NCBI GenBank assembly: GCA_007116445.1
Contig: SKIM01000347.1
Location: forward strand, 1-19,056
Direction: 5' to 3'
Origin: Natronohydrobacter sp.
GTDB taxonomy: Bacteria > Pseudomonadota > Alphaproteobacteria > Rhodobacterales > Rhodobacteraceae
Length of the DNA: 19,056 nucleotides
Position numbers and translations under genes: made by a program. Positions 5,655 to 15,135 of the stretch are shown here, piece after piece. The notes under the pieces were generated by a model, which saw nothing but the letters and a program-made list of their open reading frames with translations, had not been told where the DNA came from and made no database searches. Each line of letters starts with the position of its first letter. Position 1 is the first letter of the stretch.

Positions 5655-6949
5655 TGCCGCGCGCGAAACTTGTTCAGCAAAAGCGTGATGCGGCTGCGGC
5701 CTGGCTTGACGCGCATGCGTTGCCCGAGGGGGGTGTCTGGGCGACGAAAGCGCGCAAGGCTGCAGAAGCGCGTCTGCGCGAGATGGGCATGCCCAGCAAG
5801 CGCGATGAATATTGGCGCTACTCTGATCCGCGCCGCCTGACTGACGCGGCGGCGCAATCTGCCAGTGTGATCGACACAGGCGACGCGCAACCCCTGTTTG
5901 ATCAGGTGGATCGCGTGAAGCTGGTCTTTGTCGATGGTGCGTTTGATGCCGCCGCGTCCGACGCGCCAGAGTTGGCCGGCGTGGAGATCTGCCAGTTGGG
6001 GGATGCGGCGCGCAGTGATCTGCATTGGGCGCAGGACGTCTATGGTGTGCTGGAGGCGCGCGGCCAGACGCCCGTGGCGCGGCCGCTTGCCAGTCTGAAC
6101 ACGGCTTTCGCCACGGCGGGGCTGCTGATCCGTGTGACAGGACAGGTCCAGCGTCCATTGGCTCTGATCTATCGACGCAGTTCTGAGACGGCGGATGCGT
6201 TGATGCATCACGTGATCCGGCTCGATGCCGGGGCTGAGTTGACGCTTCTGGAAGATGGGCCGGTCGCAGCGCGGTATAATCAGGTCACCGAGATCGATCT
6301 TGGCGACGGCGCACGGCTGCACCATATCCGTGCGCAGGGGCGCGATCACGAGCGTGTCGGTGCCACGCATCTTTTCGCGCGTTTGGGAGCAAAGGCACAG
6401 CTGAAGTCATTCACGTTGTCTGCCAATGGCGCATTGACGCGCAACGAGGCCGTGATCTGGCTCGATGGCAGCGAAGGCACGGCGCATATCGCAGGGGCTT
6501 GCGTCGGCGATGGTGCGTTTCACCACGATGACACAGTATTCGTGAACCATGCTGCACCGCGCTGTGAAAGTCGCCAGGTCTATAAGAAGGTTCTGCGACA
6601 TGGGGCGGTCGGCGTGTTTCAGGGCAAGATCCTGGTCGATCAGATCGCGCAACTGACAGATGGCTATCAGATCAGCCAGTCCCTGCTACTGGACGAAGAT
6701 GCGCAATTTCTGGCGAAACCAGAGCTTGAGATATACGCAGATGACGTGAAATGCTCGCATGGATCGACCTCGGGCGAGATCGATGCGAACCAGTTCTTCT
6801 ACCTGCGCGCGCGCGGTGTGCCCAAGGCGCAGGCGCGTATGCTGCTTGTGCTGGCATTCCTGGCCGAAGCGCTGGACGAGATCGAAGACGATACGCTCGC
6901 GGCGGATTTGCGCGATCACCTTGAAGCCTGGCTGAGCCGGCGCGCATAG
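5651..6949 (+). CDS. sufD: Fe-S cluster assembly protein SufD
   Basis: The 432-residue SufB paralogue that completes the SufBC2D scaffold. The C-terminal core contains DVKCSHGSTSGEID followed by FFYLRARGVPKAQAR, both diagnostic. His370 in KCSHG matches the conserved SufD histidine (His360 in E. coli) thought to help hold the nascent cluster at the SufB-SufD interface. Length is close to E. coli SufD (423). The reading frame stays open upstream into sufC, but I chose the ATG at 5651: GGAGG at 5639-5643 sits 7 nt before it and it forms an ATGA overlap with the sufC stop. A second ATG follows directly at 5654. Thirty nucleotides separate it from the next gene. Confidence 0.96.
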   Translation: MMPRAKLVQQKRDAAAAWLDAHALPEGGVWATKARKAAEARLREMGMPSKRDEYWRYSDPRRLTDAAAQSASVIDTGDAQPLFDQVDRVKLVFVDGAFDAAASDAPELAGVEICQLGDAARSDLHWAQDVYGVLEARGQTPVARPLASLNTAFATAGLLIRVTGQVQRPLALIYRRSSETADALMHHVIRLDAGAELTLLEDGPVAARYNQVTEIDLGDGARLHHIRAQGRDHERVGATHLFARLGAKAQLKSFTLSANGALTRNEAVIWLDGSEGTAHIAGACVGDGAFHHDDTVFVNHAAPRCESRQVYKKVLRHGAVGVFQGKILVDQIAQLTDGYQISQSLLLDEDAQFLAKPELEIYADDVKCSHGSTSGEIDANQFFYLRARGVPKAQARMLLVLAFLAEALDEIEDDTLAADLRDHLEAWLSRRA

Positions 6950-6979
6950 GCGCGTGTTCAGTTAATTGAAGGCAGGCCC

Positions 6980-7480
6980 ATGTCGCTTGTTCAGAATATT
7001 GTACGCAGTTATCGCGAACCTGGCGAAGTGGTCTCGGCCCTCGCGCGCGGTGATTTGCGTGAACCGCAAGTGCTGTTTTTTGCCTTGCTGGCCTGCGGGC
7101 TGATCTTTGTGGCGCAATGGCCGGTTCTGTCCCGCGATGCAGCGCTCGACAGTTCGGTGACCTTCGAGCAGCGCATGGGCGGCGCGCTTTTTGGTGTGAT
7201 GTTTCTGCTGCCGTTGATGCTCTACATCATCGCCGGGATCTTGCAGCTTGGTTTGCGGCTGTTCGCGGGCAAGGTCAGCGGATTGCATGTGCGGCTTGCG
7301 TTTTTCTGGGCCCTGCTCAGCATCACGCCGCTGATGATGCTGGAGCGCGGTCTGAGCGCCTTTCTGGGCGCGCATCCGGTGGTGACAGTTTTCGGGTTTG
7401 TCGTGGCTTTGGTCTTCCTCTACATACTTGGGGCAGGTGTGAGGGCGATCCTGCGCCTGCAGCCCGGACAGATCCAGTAG
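6980..7480 (+). CDS. Yip1-like integral membrane protein (first of pair)
   Basis: A 166-residue membrane protein with an amphipathic N-terminus (VRSYREPGEVVSALARGDL) and four or five hydrophobic stretches at about residues 31-50, 68-93, 105-121 and 132-157. Layout and helix content resemble the bacterial Yip1 family. Its biochemical role is unknown. It starts 30 nt after sufD, and its stop lies 11 nt before a second protein of the same general type, so both are part of the SUF operon. There are no catalytic motifs or cysteines in its loops that would suggest direct Fe-S chemistry. The Yip1 assignment is from appearance and could be revised by a profile search; the gene itself is well supported. 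Confidence 0.8.
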   Translation: MSLVQNIVRSYREPGEVVSALARGDLREPQVLFFALLACGLIFVAQWPVLSRDAALDSSVTFEQRMGGALFGVMFLLPLMLYIIAGILQLGLRLFAGKVSGLHVRLAFFWALLSITPLMMLERGLSAFLGAHPVVTVFGFVVALVFLYILGAGVRAILRLQPGQIQ

Positions 7481-7491
7481 GGATAGACGCA

Positions 7492-8064
7492 ATGGACCTT
7501 AATGTTGCCACGATCAGCGCCTTGTTGCGCGTGACATTCACACGTCCGCAAGACGCGGCAGCGATGCTTCTGCGCTCGAATCTGCCAGATGATGCACGTT
7601 GGTTGGGCTTTGTGATCGTGGTCCTGCTTTCGGTCATTCTGGGCTATGGATCGCTCGCGCTGCTCGAGGGCGAGGGGGCTTTTGCAGGGTCGCTGATGGG
7701 CGTTGCGATCATGCAGACCATGTTGCTCTTGGGTATGGTGGTTGCTGTGCAGGGGATCGGCCGGGCCTGCGGCGGCACTGGGACGTTTCCTGACACCTTG
7801 TTGCTGATGGCCTGGCTGCAATTCGCGATGCTGACTTTTCAGCTGGGACAGATCGCGATCGCGCTGGTGGTGCCGTCGCTCTTCGGGCTGATCGTCATCG
7901 TGTCAATGGTCGCGTTCTTCTGGTTGCTGGTCAATTTCATCTCGGTGTTGCACGGCTTTTCTTCGGCGCTGAAGGTCTTTGTCGGGATCATATTCGCGCT
8001 GTTCGGGTTGTCCCTGATCATGGCCGTGATCCTCGGGATGTTTGGCGCGGCGGCAATGGGGTAA
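7492..8064 (+). CDS. Yip1-like integral membrane protein (second of pair)
   Basis: A 190-residue polytopic membrane protein. The N-terminus (DLNVATISALLRVTFTRPQD) is amphipathic and resembles the start of its upstream neighbour. It is followed by about five hydrophobic helices near residues 37-58, 66-88, 103-122, 126-150 and 163-186. This fits the Yip1-like architecture, and the two genes may be diverged duplicates. The open frame extends upstream to 7117, but that part overlaps the first Yip1-like gene; the ATG at 7492 is preceded by AGGGA from 7479. Its stop is 4 nt before the sufS start, so the genes are co-transcribed and probably coupled. Function is unknown; context ties its expression to Fe-S cluster assembly. 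Confidence 0.8.
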   Translation: MDLNVATISALLRVTFTRPQDAAAMLLRSNLPDDARWLGFVIVVLLSVILGYGSLALLEGEGAFAGSLMGVAIMQTMLLLGMVVAVQGIGRACGGTGTFPDTLLLMAWLQFAMLTFQLGQIAIALVVPSLFGLIVIVSMVAFFWLLVNFISVLHGFSSALKVFVGIIFALFGLSLIMAVILGMFGAAAMG

Positions 8065-8068
8065 TGTC

Positions 8069-9298
<1,230 letters not shown>

Positions 9299-9307
9299 AA
9301 ACGGTGA

Positions 9308-9336
9308 TTGCATCGGCCGGGACTGCGCAGTATACG
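9308..9336 (+). promoter_or_regulatory. Promoter of tRNA-Arg
   Basis: TTGCAT (9308-9313) and TATACG (9331-9336) are separated by 17 bp and fit sigma-70 -35 and -10 elements. The -10 ends 11 bp before the tRNA 5' end, as expected for a tRNA transcribed with a very short leader. It begins 10 bp after the sufS stop, so the tRNA need not depend on the SUF operon. Confidence 0.65.
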
Positions 9337-9347
9337 CTTCCATGTCC

Positions 9348-9424
9348 GCACCCATAGCTCAGCTGGATAGAGCGCTGCCCTCCGAAGGCAGAGGTCAGAG
9401 GTTCGAATCCTCTTGGGTGCGCCA
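9348..9424 (+). tRNA. tRNA-Arg (anticodon CCG)
   Basis: A full cloverleaf can be drawn. The acceptor GCACCCA (9348-9354) pairs with TGGGTGC (9414-9420). The anticodon stem CTGCC (9375-9379) pairs with GGCAG (9387-9391), and the loop CTCCGAA has anticodon CCG at 9382-9384. The T arm is AGAGG-TTCGAAT-CCTCT. The discriminator base is G9421 and CCA (9422-9424) is encoded. It reads CGG arginine codons, common in such GC-rich genomes. The gene lies between the SUF operon and the convergent SGNH gene. No integrase or repeated 3' end suggests use as an attachment site. Confidence 0.97.
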
Positions 9425-9463
9425 TCCTTTCAAAAATAGCCATCCGTGATGAACGAGGCCAAT

Positions 9464-10258
9464 TCAGCCGATCTGATCCTGCAGCCCCAGCACACGGCGC
9501 AAGGACAGGGGCAAAGCCGTTTTGTCTGATTGCAGTTGTTTCGTCTGAGGGAGCGCTGCTTGCAGGATCGGCAAAAAATGTTCCCACCAGACCACACCGT
9601 ATCGCGAATTCATATGTTGTCGATCGCGGTCGTCATGACGTGATCCCGCATCTGCATGGGCATTTTCCAGCGGCACGGACCGTGTGTTGAATTTGGGAAG
9701 AGTATAGAGATCCTTGTAGGTCGTGGCGTCGGGTTGTGAGATCAGCCTGGCCGAATAGGGATCGCAAAACCGGCTCTGCACAAGCGCCACCTCTTCGCGG
9801 TGATGCAGCAAGCGGTTGCGTCGGGCGTCGGGGATCTGTGCGAGCAGTGGGGCAAGCGCGGCGAAGACCGGGGCATCGGTGAGTTCACGAAGCGCCTTGA
9901 GATGCTGCGGCAACAGACTGCGCGAGAGGCGTTGCGCAAAGAGATCGCGGCGGAAATTCCGGCTCAGACCCTTGGCGAAATCACCCGGTTGCGGACGTCC
10001 GCCGAAACCGTAGATCAGAAAGGCATCCCAGTCGGTTGGATCTATCTCCCGCTGCCCGCCCGAGGTCAGGGCAAGCTGATCGGCCAATGCGTCATTTGTC
10101 GGGCGATAGACCCCGTCTGCGACTGCAAGCCCGCCCGTCTTGTTCGAGCGTGCGGCAAAAAATCCCAACTGCAGGTCGGGATGGCGTTTGCAAAGGCTCT
10201 CCGCGCCATGCTTGAGAGCCGCGACATGGCTGTTGCCGATGATGCAGACCCGGATCAT
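9464..10258 (-). CDS. SGNH/GDSL-like hydrolase-fold protein of unknown function
   Basis: A 264-residue protein without a signal peptide. The start VCIIGNSHVAALKHG has the shape of SGNH block I, with Ser10 as candidate nucleophile. Asp212 and His215 in RDRQHMNSRYG fit the C-terminal DxxH of the same superfamily. YGFGGRPQP in the middle may supply the glycine of block II. SGNH enzymes include esterases and acyltransferases acting on lipids and glycans; the substrate here is unknown. Its ATG overlaps the stop of the upstream GSCFA gene by four bases (ATGA), so the pair is co-translated. The short 3' gap to the tRNA (9425-9463) holds no clear terminator. I assign the superfamily from motifs only; the gene is well supported. 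Confidence 0.75.
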   Translation of the reverse strand: MIRVCIIGNSHVAALKHGAESLCKRHPDLQLGFFAARSNKTGGLAVADGVYRPTNDALADQLALTSGGQREIDPTDWDAFLIYGFGGRPQPGDFAKGLSRNFRRDLFAQRLSRSLLPQHLKALRELTDAPVFAALAPLLAQIPDARRNRLLHHREEVALVQSRFCDPYSARLISQPDATTYKDLYTLPKFNTRSVPLENAHADAGSRHDDRDRQHMNSRYGVVWWEHFLPILQAALPQTKQLQSDKTALPLSLRRVLGLQDQIG

Positions 10259-11340
10259 CGGCGCGGCCTGAATGCGCTCAGAATTTCCTCGTCGCAGATT
10301 TCTTTCTGCGATGCGGCTGCCCGGTTTCTCCGGCTGGGCGCCGGGGGTAGGGCCACTGGCACCGGGTCAAGCCCAAGCCCTGTGAAGAAATGCTGCATGA
10401 CGAAATCCACACCTGCGGGCGTGACCGAGCGGTGATCGGTGGCAAAGAAGCGTCCTGCAGTCACCGGGCTTGTGATCAGCTCATAGGACGGGAAATAGTC
10501 TGTGTCGCGGCGTGTTTCGGCCAGTTGCCCGGCGACTGCGCGCAGCACGGCCTTTGCGCCCATAGTGGCGGTCAGCACATGCGCCCCGCTCGCCGTGGCG
10601 CTGAGCGGAACGGGCGAAACAGTCAGAATGAAGCGCAGCTCGGGGTTGAGGCTGCGCATCAGATCCAGCGCCTTGCGCATGGCGCGCAGCGCCGCGTTGA
10701 AGTCGAGCGGGGCCGCGTGATGTTTGGTCGGGTCGAATTGGCCCGCCGCCGTTCCAGGGCAGAGCGGATATTCGTAGCCGCGCGCGGCGTGGATCCAGCG
10801 TTCTGTCAGGCCGAGTGTGAAAACCAGGACGCGGGCGTCGGTGATGCTCTTGCGCAGCGCCCTGAGCGTGACATCGCGCATCTTGAAAAGCTCTTTTTCG
10901 GTTTCAAAGGGCGCAGGTTCAAGGCGCGGGCGGAAAGGGTCGCGCAGCCCGTTACCTTCGATCCAGACTTCGGTGGGGGGAACCCGTCGCTCCAGCGCCC
11001 ATTCAAGCCATTGCAGCAAGAGCGTCGGTGTGTAGATATTCCCGGTGCGCGCAGAGAACAGCCCGTAGCCATAGGCGCGCGCCAGGTCTCGCGGCGTCGT
11101 GCGGGGCGGTTTTTCGCATATCTGCCAGGTCAGCCCGGCACGATGCAGGGCAGGCCCTATAGCTTGCGCGAAGCACGATCCGAATGTGGCGATCGGCTCG
11201 GTTGGTGCGACGGTGAATTTCGGCCGCCATATCTCCGACAGCCTGTCCAGCCCCCCTTCGGCGACAGCGCTGCGCCAGAAAGCATGCGCGGGCAGTGTCG
11301 AATAGGGTGTCTTTGCCGCGCCTTTTGCGGGATGGTTCAA
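10255..11340 (-). CDS. GSCFA-domain protein
   Basis: A 361-residue protein of the GSCFA family, named for the motif seen here as FGSCFAQAIG (Gly54-Ala58). The following sequence (QICEKPPRTTPRDLARAYGYGLFSARTGNIYTP is the relevant region, about residues 73-105) and LVFTLGLTERWIH are also typical. Asp302-His303 in FATDHRSVTP could complete an SGNH-like triad with Ser55. No activity is established to my knowledge. The start is a TTG at 11340, chosen because AGGAG lies 8 nt upstream and the next in-frame Met comes after the GSCFA motif. It overlaps the downstream SGNH-like gene by ATGA. Together they form a two-gene unit divergent from the Mla operon across 147 bp. Confidence 0.85.
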   Translation of the reverse strand: MNHPAKGAAKTPYSTLPAHAFWRSAVAEGGLDRLSEIWRPKFTVAPTEPIATFGSCFAQAIGPALHRAGLTWQICEKPPRTTPRDLARAYGYGLFSARTGNIYTPTLLLQWLEWALERRVPPTEVWIEGNGLRDPFRPRLEPAPFETEKELFKMRDVTLRALRKSITDARVLVFTLGLTERWIHAARGYEYPLCPGTAAGQFDPTKHHAAPLDFNAALRAMRKALDLMRSLNPELRFILTVSPVPLSATASGAHVLTATMGAKAVLRAVAGQLAETRRDTDYFPSYELITSPVTAGRFFATDHRSVTPAGVDFVMQHFFTGLGLDPVPVALPPAPSRRNRAAASQKEICDEEILSAFRPRR

Positions 11341-11348
11341 TCCGAAAG

Positions 11349-11367
11349 CTCCTGTTTCCCCGACAGG
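11349..11367 (-). promoter_or_regulatory. Ribosome binding site and possible hairpin of GSCFA gene
   Basis: On the minus strand AGGAG (11353-11349) precedes the TTG start by 8 nt and decides the start. CCTGT (11351-11355) and ACAGG (11363-11367) form a 5-bp inverted repeat with a 7-nt loop that takes in part of this site, so the mRNA could partly mask its own ribosome binding site. The stem is short and may be chance. Confidence 0.35.
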
Positions 11368-11487
11368 TTACAGGATACCGGGGCGTGTCGAAATGGCAAG
11401 GGCGCGGAGATTTGTGTCGGATCCACTGGCAAAGGCCCGCGAAGCATTCTAGACGTGGGCGCAGGGCCCTGAACCAGTGGAGCGCGA

Positions 11488-12639
11488 GTGTCGCAAGCAG
11501 CCGAGACATCCTTATCGCGATCTGCCTCCCGTCCGGGGGCCAGTCTGTCGCCACAAGGTGCGGGTCGCTGGGCTTTGTCGGGTCAGCTGACTGTGCGCAC
11601 GCTGTCGGATGTGCTGGAACATTTCGACGCGCTTGACGGTGCTGACGCCCTGTTCGACCTTGGCGCGCTGGACAAGCTGGACACGGCAGGCGCGTATCTG
11701 CTGGTGCAGCTCGATGCCAGGCTGCGCGCACAGGGAGGGGGGCTGAGCTTGTCAGGGCAGAGCGCGGATCACCAAGCCGTGCTCGACCGGGTTGCAGGAT
11801 CCATGCCGAAACCGGATAAGGTGGTGGCCACAAAGCTCAGCGCGATGGGTTGGTTCGACCGGCTGGGACGGCAGGTCGTCGCGGCTCTGGCGGGTTTCAC
11901 GCAGGTTCTGGCCATGCTGGGCCTGTTTCTGGCCAAGCTGGCCTATCTGCTGCGCCATCCATCGGACTTCCGCGTCACGGCGCTGGTGCATCACTGTCAT
12001 CAGGTCGGCTGGAAGGCTGTCCCCATCGTCGCGCTGATGGGGTTTCTGATCGGCGTTGTTCTGGCCTTTCAGGGCTCTGTACAGCTGCGCCAGTTCGGGG
12101 CCGAGATTTTCGTGGTCGACCTGATCGCGATCTCGATCCTGCGAGAGCTGGGGATCTTGCTGACGGCGATCATCGTGGCCGGGCGCACTGCATCAAGCTT
12201 CACCGCCGCCATCGGATCGATGAAAATGCGCGAAGAAGTCGACGCGATGCGCACACTTGCAATTGACCCGGCCGTGGCACTTTTCGTGCCGCGCATTCTG
12301 GCATTGTTGATCGTCCTGCCGATCCTTGGAATGATCGCCAATGTCATGGGGCTGTTTGGCGGCGCGATGATGGCCTGGATCGAATTGGGCATCTCGCCGG
12401 GCATGTTCCTGTCCCGACTGCTTGATGATACCAGCCTCGATCATGTCATCGTGGGTTTCGTGAAAGCCCCGGTTTTCGCGCTGATCATCGGGGTGATCGG
12501 TTGTCATGCGGGCATGCAGGTGGGCGGCAATGCCGAAAGCCTTGGCACCCAGACCTCCAGCGCCGTCGTGCGCGCGATCTTCATGGTGATCGTGGCCGAT
12601 GCGCTGTTTTCGGTCTTTTTCGCGATACTGGGGATCTGA
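11488..12639 (+). CDS. mlaE: STAS-MlaE fusion: phospholipid ABC transporter permease
   Basis: A 383-residue inner-membrane permease of the Mla-type lipid transporter. Residues about 25-104 form a STAS domain like MlaB, with the DTAG segment (Asp65-Gly68); its Thr66 matches the conserved MlaB threonine. Residues from about 130 are the MlaE permease with several hydrophobic helices and the signature stretch ISILRELGILLTAIIVAGR followed by GSMKMREEVDAM (about 215-254), which contacts the ATPase. In E. coli MlaB and MlaE are separate proteins; here they are fused, which fixes their stoichiometry. The start is GTG at 11488 with GGAG (11479-11482) 5 nt upstream. It leads a four-gene operon: mlaF begins 3 nt after its stop. 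Confidence 0.92.
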   Translation: MSQAAETSLSRSASRPGASLSPQGAGRWALSGQLTVRTLSDVLEHFDALDGADALFDLGALDKLDTAGAYLLVQLDARLRAQGGGLSLSGQSADHQAVLDRVAGSMPKPDKVVATKLSAMGWFDRLGRQVVAALAGFTQVLAMLGLFLAKLAYLLRHPSDFRVTALVHHCHQVGWKAVPIVALMGFLIGVVLAFQGSVQLRQFGAEIFVVDLIAISILRELGILLTAIIVAGRTASSFTAAIGSMKMREEVDAMRTLAIDPAVALFVPRILALLIVLPILGMIANVMGLFGGAMMAWIELGISPGMFLSRLLDDTSLDHVIVGFVKAPVFALIIGVIGCHAGMQVGGNAESLGTQTSSAVVRAIFMVIVADALFSVFFAILGI

Positions 12640-12642
12640 GCC

Positions 12643-13419
12643 ATGGCGGAAACGGTCATCGAATTGCGCGGCATCATCAACCAGTTTGGCACGACGCGGG
12701 TGCATGACAATCTCGATCTCGATGTCTATCGCGGCGAGGTGCTGGGGGTGGTCGGTGGTTCCGGGACCGGGAAATCCGTGCTCTTGCGCTGCATTGCAGG
12801 GCTGCGCCCGCCGCAGGGCGGATCGATCCGCATTTTCGGGCAGGATGCGCTGAACTGCTCTGAATCCGAGCGTCGTGCGATTGATGCGCGTATGGGGGTG
12901 ATGTTTCAGGATGGCGCGTTGTTTTCCAGCCTGACTGTGCGCGAGAATGTCGAAGTGCCGATGCGCACTCTGCCCGACCTGAACGCCAAACTGCGCGCGG
13001 AGCTGGCGGATCTGAAAATTTCTATGTCCGGGCTGCCCTATGCTGCGGGCGGGAAGTACCCCTCCGAGTTGTCGGGCGGCATGCGCAAGCGCGCAGGGCT
13101 TGCACGGGCGCTGGCGCTTGATCCCGAGATCGTGTTCCTCGACGAGCCAACGGCCGGGCTTGACCCGATTGGTGCCGCCGCCTTCGACGAGCTGATCAAG
13201 GCCCTGTCCGAGACGCTGGGGCTGACTGTCTTCATGGTCACCCATGATCTTGACAGTCTGCATGCAACCTGTGACCGGATCGCTGTTCTTGCTGAAAAGC
13301 GGGTCATGTATACCGGCACCATGCAGGAAATGCTGCATATCGAGCACCCTTGGGTGCATGAATATTTCCACGGGCCGCGCGCGCGTGCCGCTGTTGACAC
13401 ACTCGAAAGGAGTGCTTGA
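12643..13419 (+). CDS. mlaF: Phospholipid ABC transporter ATP-binding protein MlaF
   Basis: A 258-residue cytoplasmic ATPase that powers lipid movement by the MlaFED complex. Walker A is GGSGTGKS (residues 38-45, Lys44), the Q-loop is MFQDGALFSSLTV (Gln89), the signature is LSGGMRKR (143-150), Walker B is IVFLDEPTAGLDP with Asp167 and Glu168, and the switch is His201 in VTHDLD. FQDGALFSSLTV and SGGMRKR are typical of the MlaF/Ttg2A group. The C-terminal tail HPWVHEYFHGPRARA fits the extension by which MlaF subunits contact each other. The genes before and after are each 3 nt away, so expression is coupled. Confidence 0.95.
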   Translation: MAETVIELRGIINQFGTTRVHDNLDLDVYRGEVLGVVGGSGTGKSVLLRCIAGLRPPQGGSIRIFGQDALNCSESERRAIDARMGVMFQDGALFSSLTVRENVEVPMRTLPDLNAKLRAELADLKISMSGLPYAAGGKYPSELSGGMRKRAGLARALALDPEIVFLDEPTAGLDPIGAAAFDELIKALSETLGLTVFMVTHDLDSLHATCDRIAVLAEKRVMYTGTMQEMLHIEHPWVHEYFHGPRARAAVDTLERSA

Positions 13420-13422
13420 GCG

Positions 13423-15135
13423 ATGGAAACCAAGGCCAATTACGCGCTGATCGGCATCTTTGCCGTGCTGGGGTTTCTCGGTATCCTCGGGTTTTTCCTC
13501 GCTTTCGGGAAATTCCAGCTCGACCGGCAATTCGCTTATTACGAAGTCCGCTTTGACTCCGTCTCTGGTCTGTCACGCGCAGCAGATGTGCGATTTGCGG
13601 GATTGCCGGTCGGGCAGGTGACAGATGTTCGGCTCTCGGCAGATGGCGACGGGGCAGTCGTGGTGATGCTCGAGGTTGACCGCGCGACGCCTGTGCGCGC
13701 GGATTCGGTTGCGACAGTGGACAGTTCCGGGATCACCGGGGTTTCTTTCGTGGCGATTTCTACTGGCAGCCCCGACGCACCGCTGATCAATGACCGCACA
13801 GATATCCCACGTCTTGAGGCCGGGCGTTCGACGATCCAGTCCCTGACCGAGGGCGCGCCACGCATTCTCGATGAAACCTTGCAAGTGCTCGAACAGGTCA
13901 ATCGGTTGCTGGGCGAAGACAATCAGAGAAAGGTCGAGACTATTCTGCTCAATGTCGAAACCTCGACCGGGGAAGTCACGCGCGCATTGGATAATTTCGC
14001 GGGATTTACCGATACAATTGCCGCTGCAACCGAGGTTTTTGCTGAATTCAGCGATAATCTGACCCCGATCCTGCTGCAGGCGGAACGCACGGTCGAAGCG
14101 CTTCAATTCGCGATTGACGAAATCGCGCTGCTGGCGACGGAATCGCGGATCACCTTCGAGACGGGCACCGCGACCCTGCAAGGCGTGGATGTGTTCGTTC
14201 AGGAAGAGCTGGGCGCCATGGTCACCGATCTGCGGCGCGCGGCGGATCAGGTCGGCGATGAAGTCACAGCCCTGTCGCGTGAGGCGCAGGACTTGTTCGC
14301 CGAGTTCCAGCGCACCGGGGCTGCGGCCACGCAGCGTATCGAGGCGCTGGACCCGGCGCTGGAGCGGCTGGAGCCGCTGATGGCGCGGGCGGATACGGCG
14401 CTGGAGGCGCTTGAGTCGATGTCGCGCAATGTCGATACGCTGGTGGCGGGGGACGGGGCCGCGTTGGTTGCCGAGGCGCGCGAAATGGTGCAGGCCGCCA
14501 CGGTTGCCGCCAACTCGGTTGCCGAGATTGCTGAGACTGACCTGCCGGTGATCATGCAGGATGTGCGGCTCGCGACTGCAGATATTCGCCGCGTCGTGTC
14601 AACTGTCGGCGCGGATCTGGAAGCGGTCTCGGGGCGGGTGGAAGCGTTCAGTGAAACCGGGCTGCGCACGTTGGACCAGGTCACTGAAACCTTCGCGAGC
14701 GCCAATGTCACCCTCTCTGCGGTCAATCGGGCGCTTGCGACCAGCGAAGGGGCGATCGAAGCAGCCGAGCGCGCCTTTATCGGTGCGGACCGGGTGATCA
14801 ATGAGGACATGGGTCAGATCACCGAAGATCTGCGCGCTGTGCTGGACCGGCTGGGGCAGGCGGTGGATTCGGTGTCGGCCGATATTCCCACTGTCACGGC
14901 AGATTTGCGGCGCACTGCGGAAAGTGCCGCGCGGGCCTTTGATGATCTGGGCCGCATGGTGCGCGACAGTTCCGTGCCTGTACGCGAATTCACGACATCG
15001 GGCCTGCCCAATATCACGCAGCTCGCGCGCGAAACACGCGGACTGATCAGCAATCTCGACCGCCTGACGCGCCAGATCGAACGCGATCCGGCGCGCTTCC
15101 TGCTCAATCGCCAGACCCCGGAGTTCAGACGATGA
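13423..15135 (+). CDS. mlaD: MlaD-type MCE-domain protein with long helical extension
   Basis: A 570-residue periplasmic lipid-binding component anchored by one N-terminal helix (about residues 8-28). The single MCE domain (about 38-116) has the signature SGLSRAADVRFAGLPVGQV. The rest, about 430 residues, is almost entirely predicted helix rich in Ala, Glu, Asp, Leu and Val with spaced hydrophobics, suggesting long coiled coils or a helical tube. It ends in a conserved-looking tail with RQIERDPARFLLNR. E. coli MlaD has only about 183 residues, so this protein could reach far across the periplasm and reduce the need for a soluble MlaC carrier (inference). GGAG precedes the ATG by 10 nt, and its stop overlaps the lipoprotein start (ATGA). 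Confidence 0.92.
   Translation: METKANYALIGIFAVLGFLGILGFFLAFGKFQLDRQFAYYEVRFDSVSGLSRAADVRFAGLPVGQVTDVRLSADGDGAVVVMLEVDRATPVRADSVATVDSSGITGVSFVAISTGSPDAPLINDRTDIPRLEAGRSTIQSLTEGAPRILDETLQVLEQVNRLLGEDNQRKVETILLNVETSTGEVTRALDNFAGFTDTIAAATEVFAEFSDNLTPILLQAERTVEALQFAIDEIALLATESRITFETGTATLQGVDVFVQEELGAMVTDLRRAADQVGDEVTALSREAQDLFAEFQRTGAAATQRIEALDPALERLEPLMARADTALEALESMSRNVDTLVAGDGAALVAEAREMVQAATVAANSVAEIAETDLPVIMQDVRLATADIRRVVSTVGADLEAVSGRVEAFSETGLRTLDQVTETFASANVTLSAVNRALATSEGAIEAAERAFIGADRVINEDMGQITEDLRAVLDRLGQAVDSVSADIPTVTADLRRTAESAARAFDDLGRMVRDSSVPVREFTTSGLPNITQLARETRGLISNLDRLTRQIERDPARFLLNRQTPEFRR

Noticed and set aside
4833..6158. Minus-strand open frame of 441 codons opposite sufC and sufD
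   Set aside because: It lies entirely over two certain genes, has a low-complexity His/Arg/Pro-rich translation typical of antisense frames in GC-rich DNA, and lacks a recognisable domain.
8042..8068. Upstream TTG start for sufS
   Set aside because: It would add nine residues encoded inside the preceding gene; the ATG at 8069 gives the normal SufS length and has GGGG 7 nt before it.
9348..9424. tRNA-Arg as a genomic island attachment site
   Set aside because: No integrase, no direct repeat of the tRNA 3' end and no change of composition follow it; the SGNH/GSCFA pair looks like ordinary chromosomal DNA.
12193..13530. Minus-strand open frame of 445 codons opposite mlaE and mlaF
   Set aside because: Mirror frame of well-identified ABC transporter genes; its composition, rich in His, Gln and Arg, is an artefact of GC-biased third positions.
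13840..15050. Tandem repeats in the mlaD 3' part
   Set aside because: The similarity is only the general Ala/Glu/Leu pattern of long helices; no exact or regularly spaced nucleotide repeat is seen.
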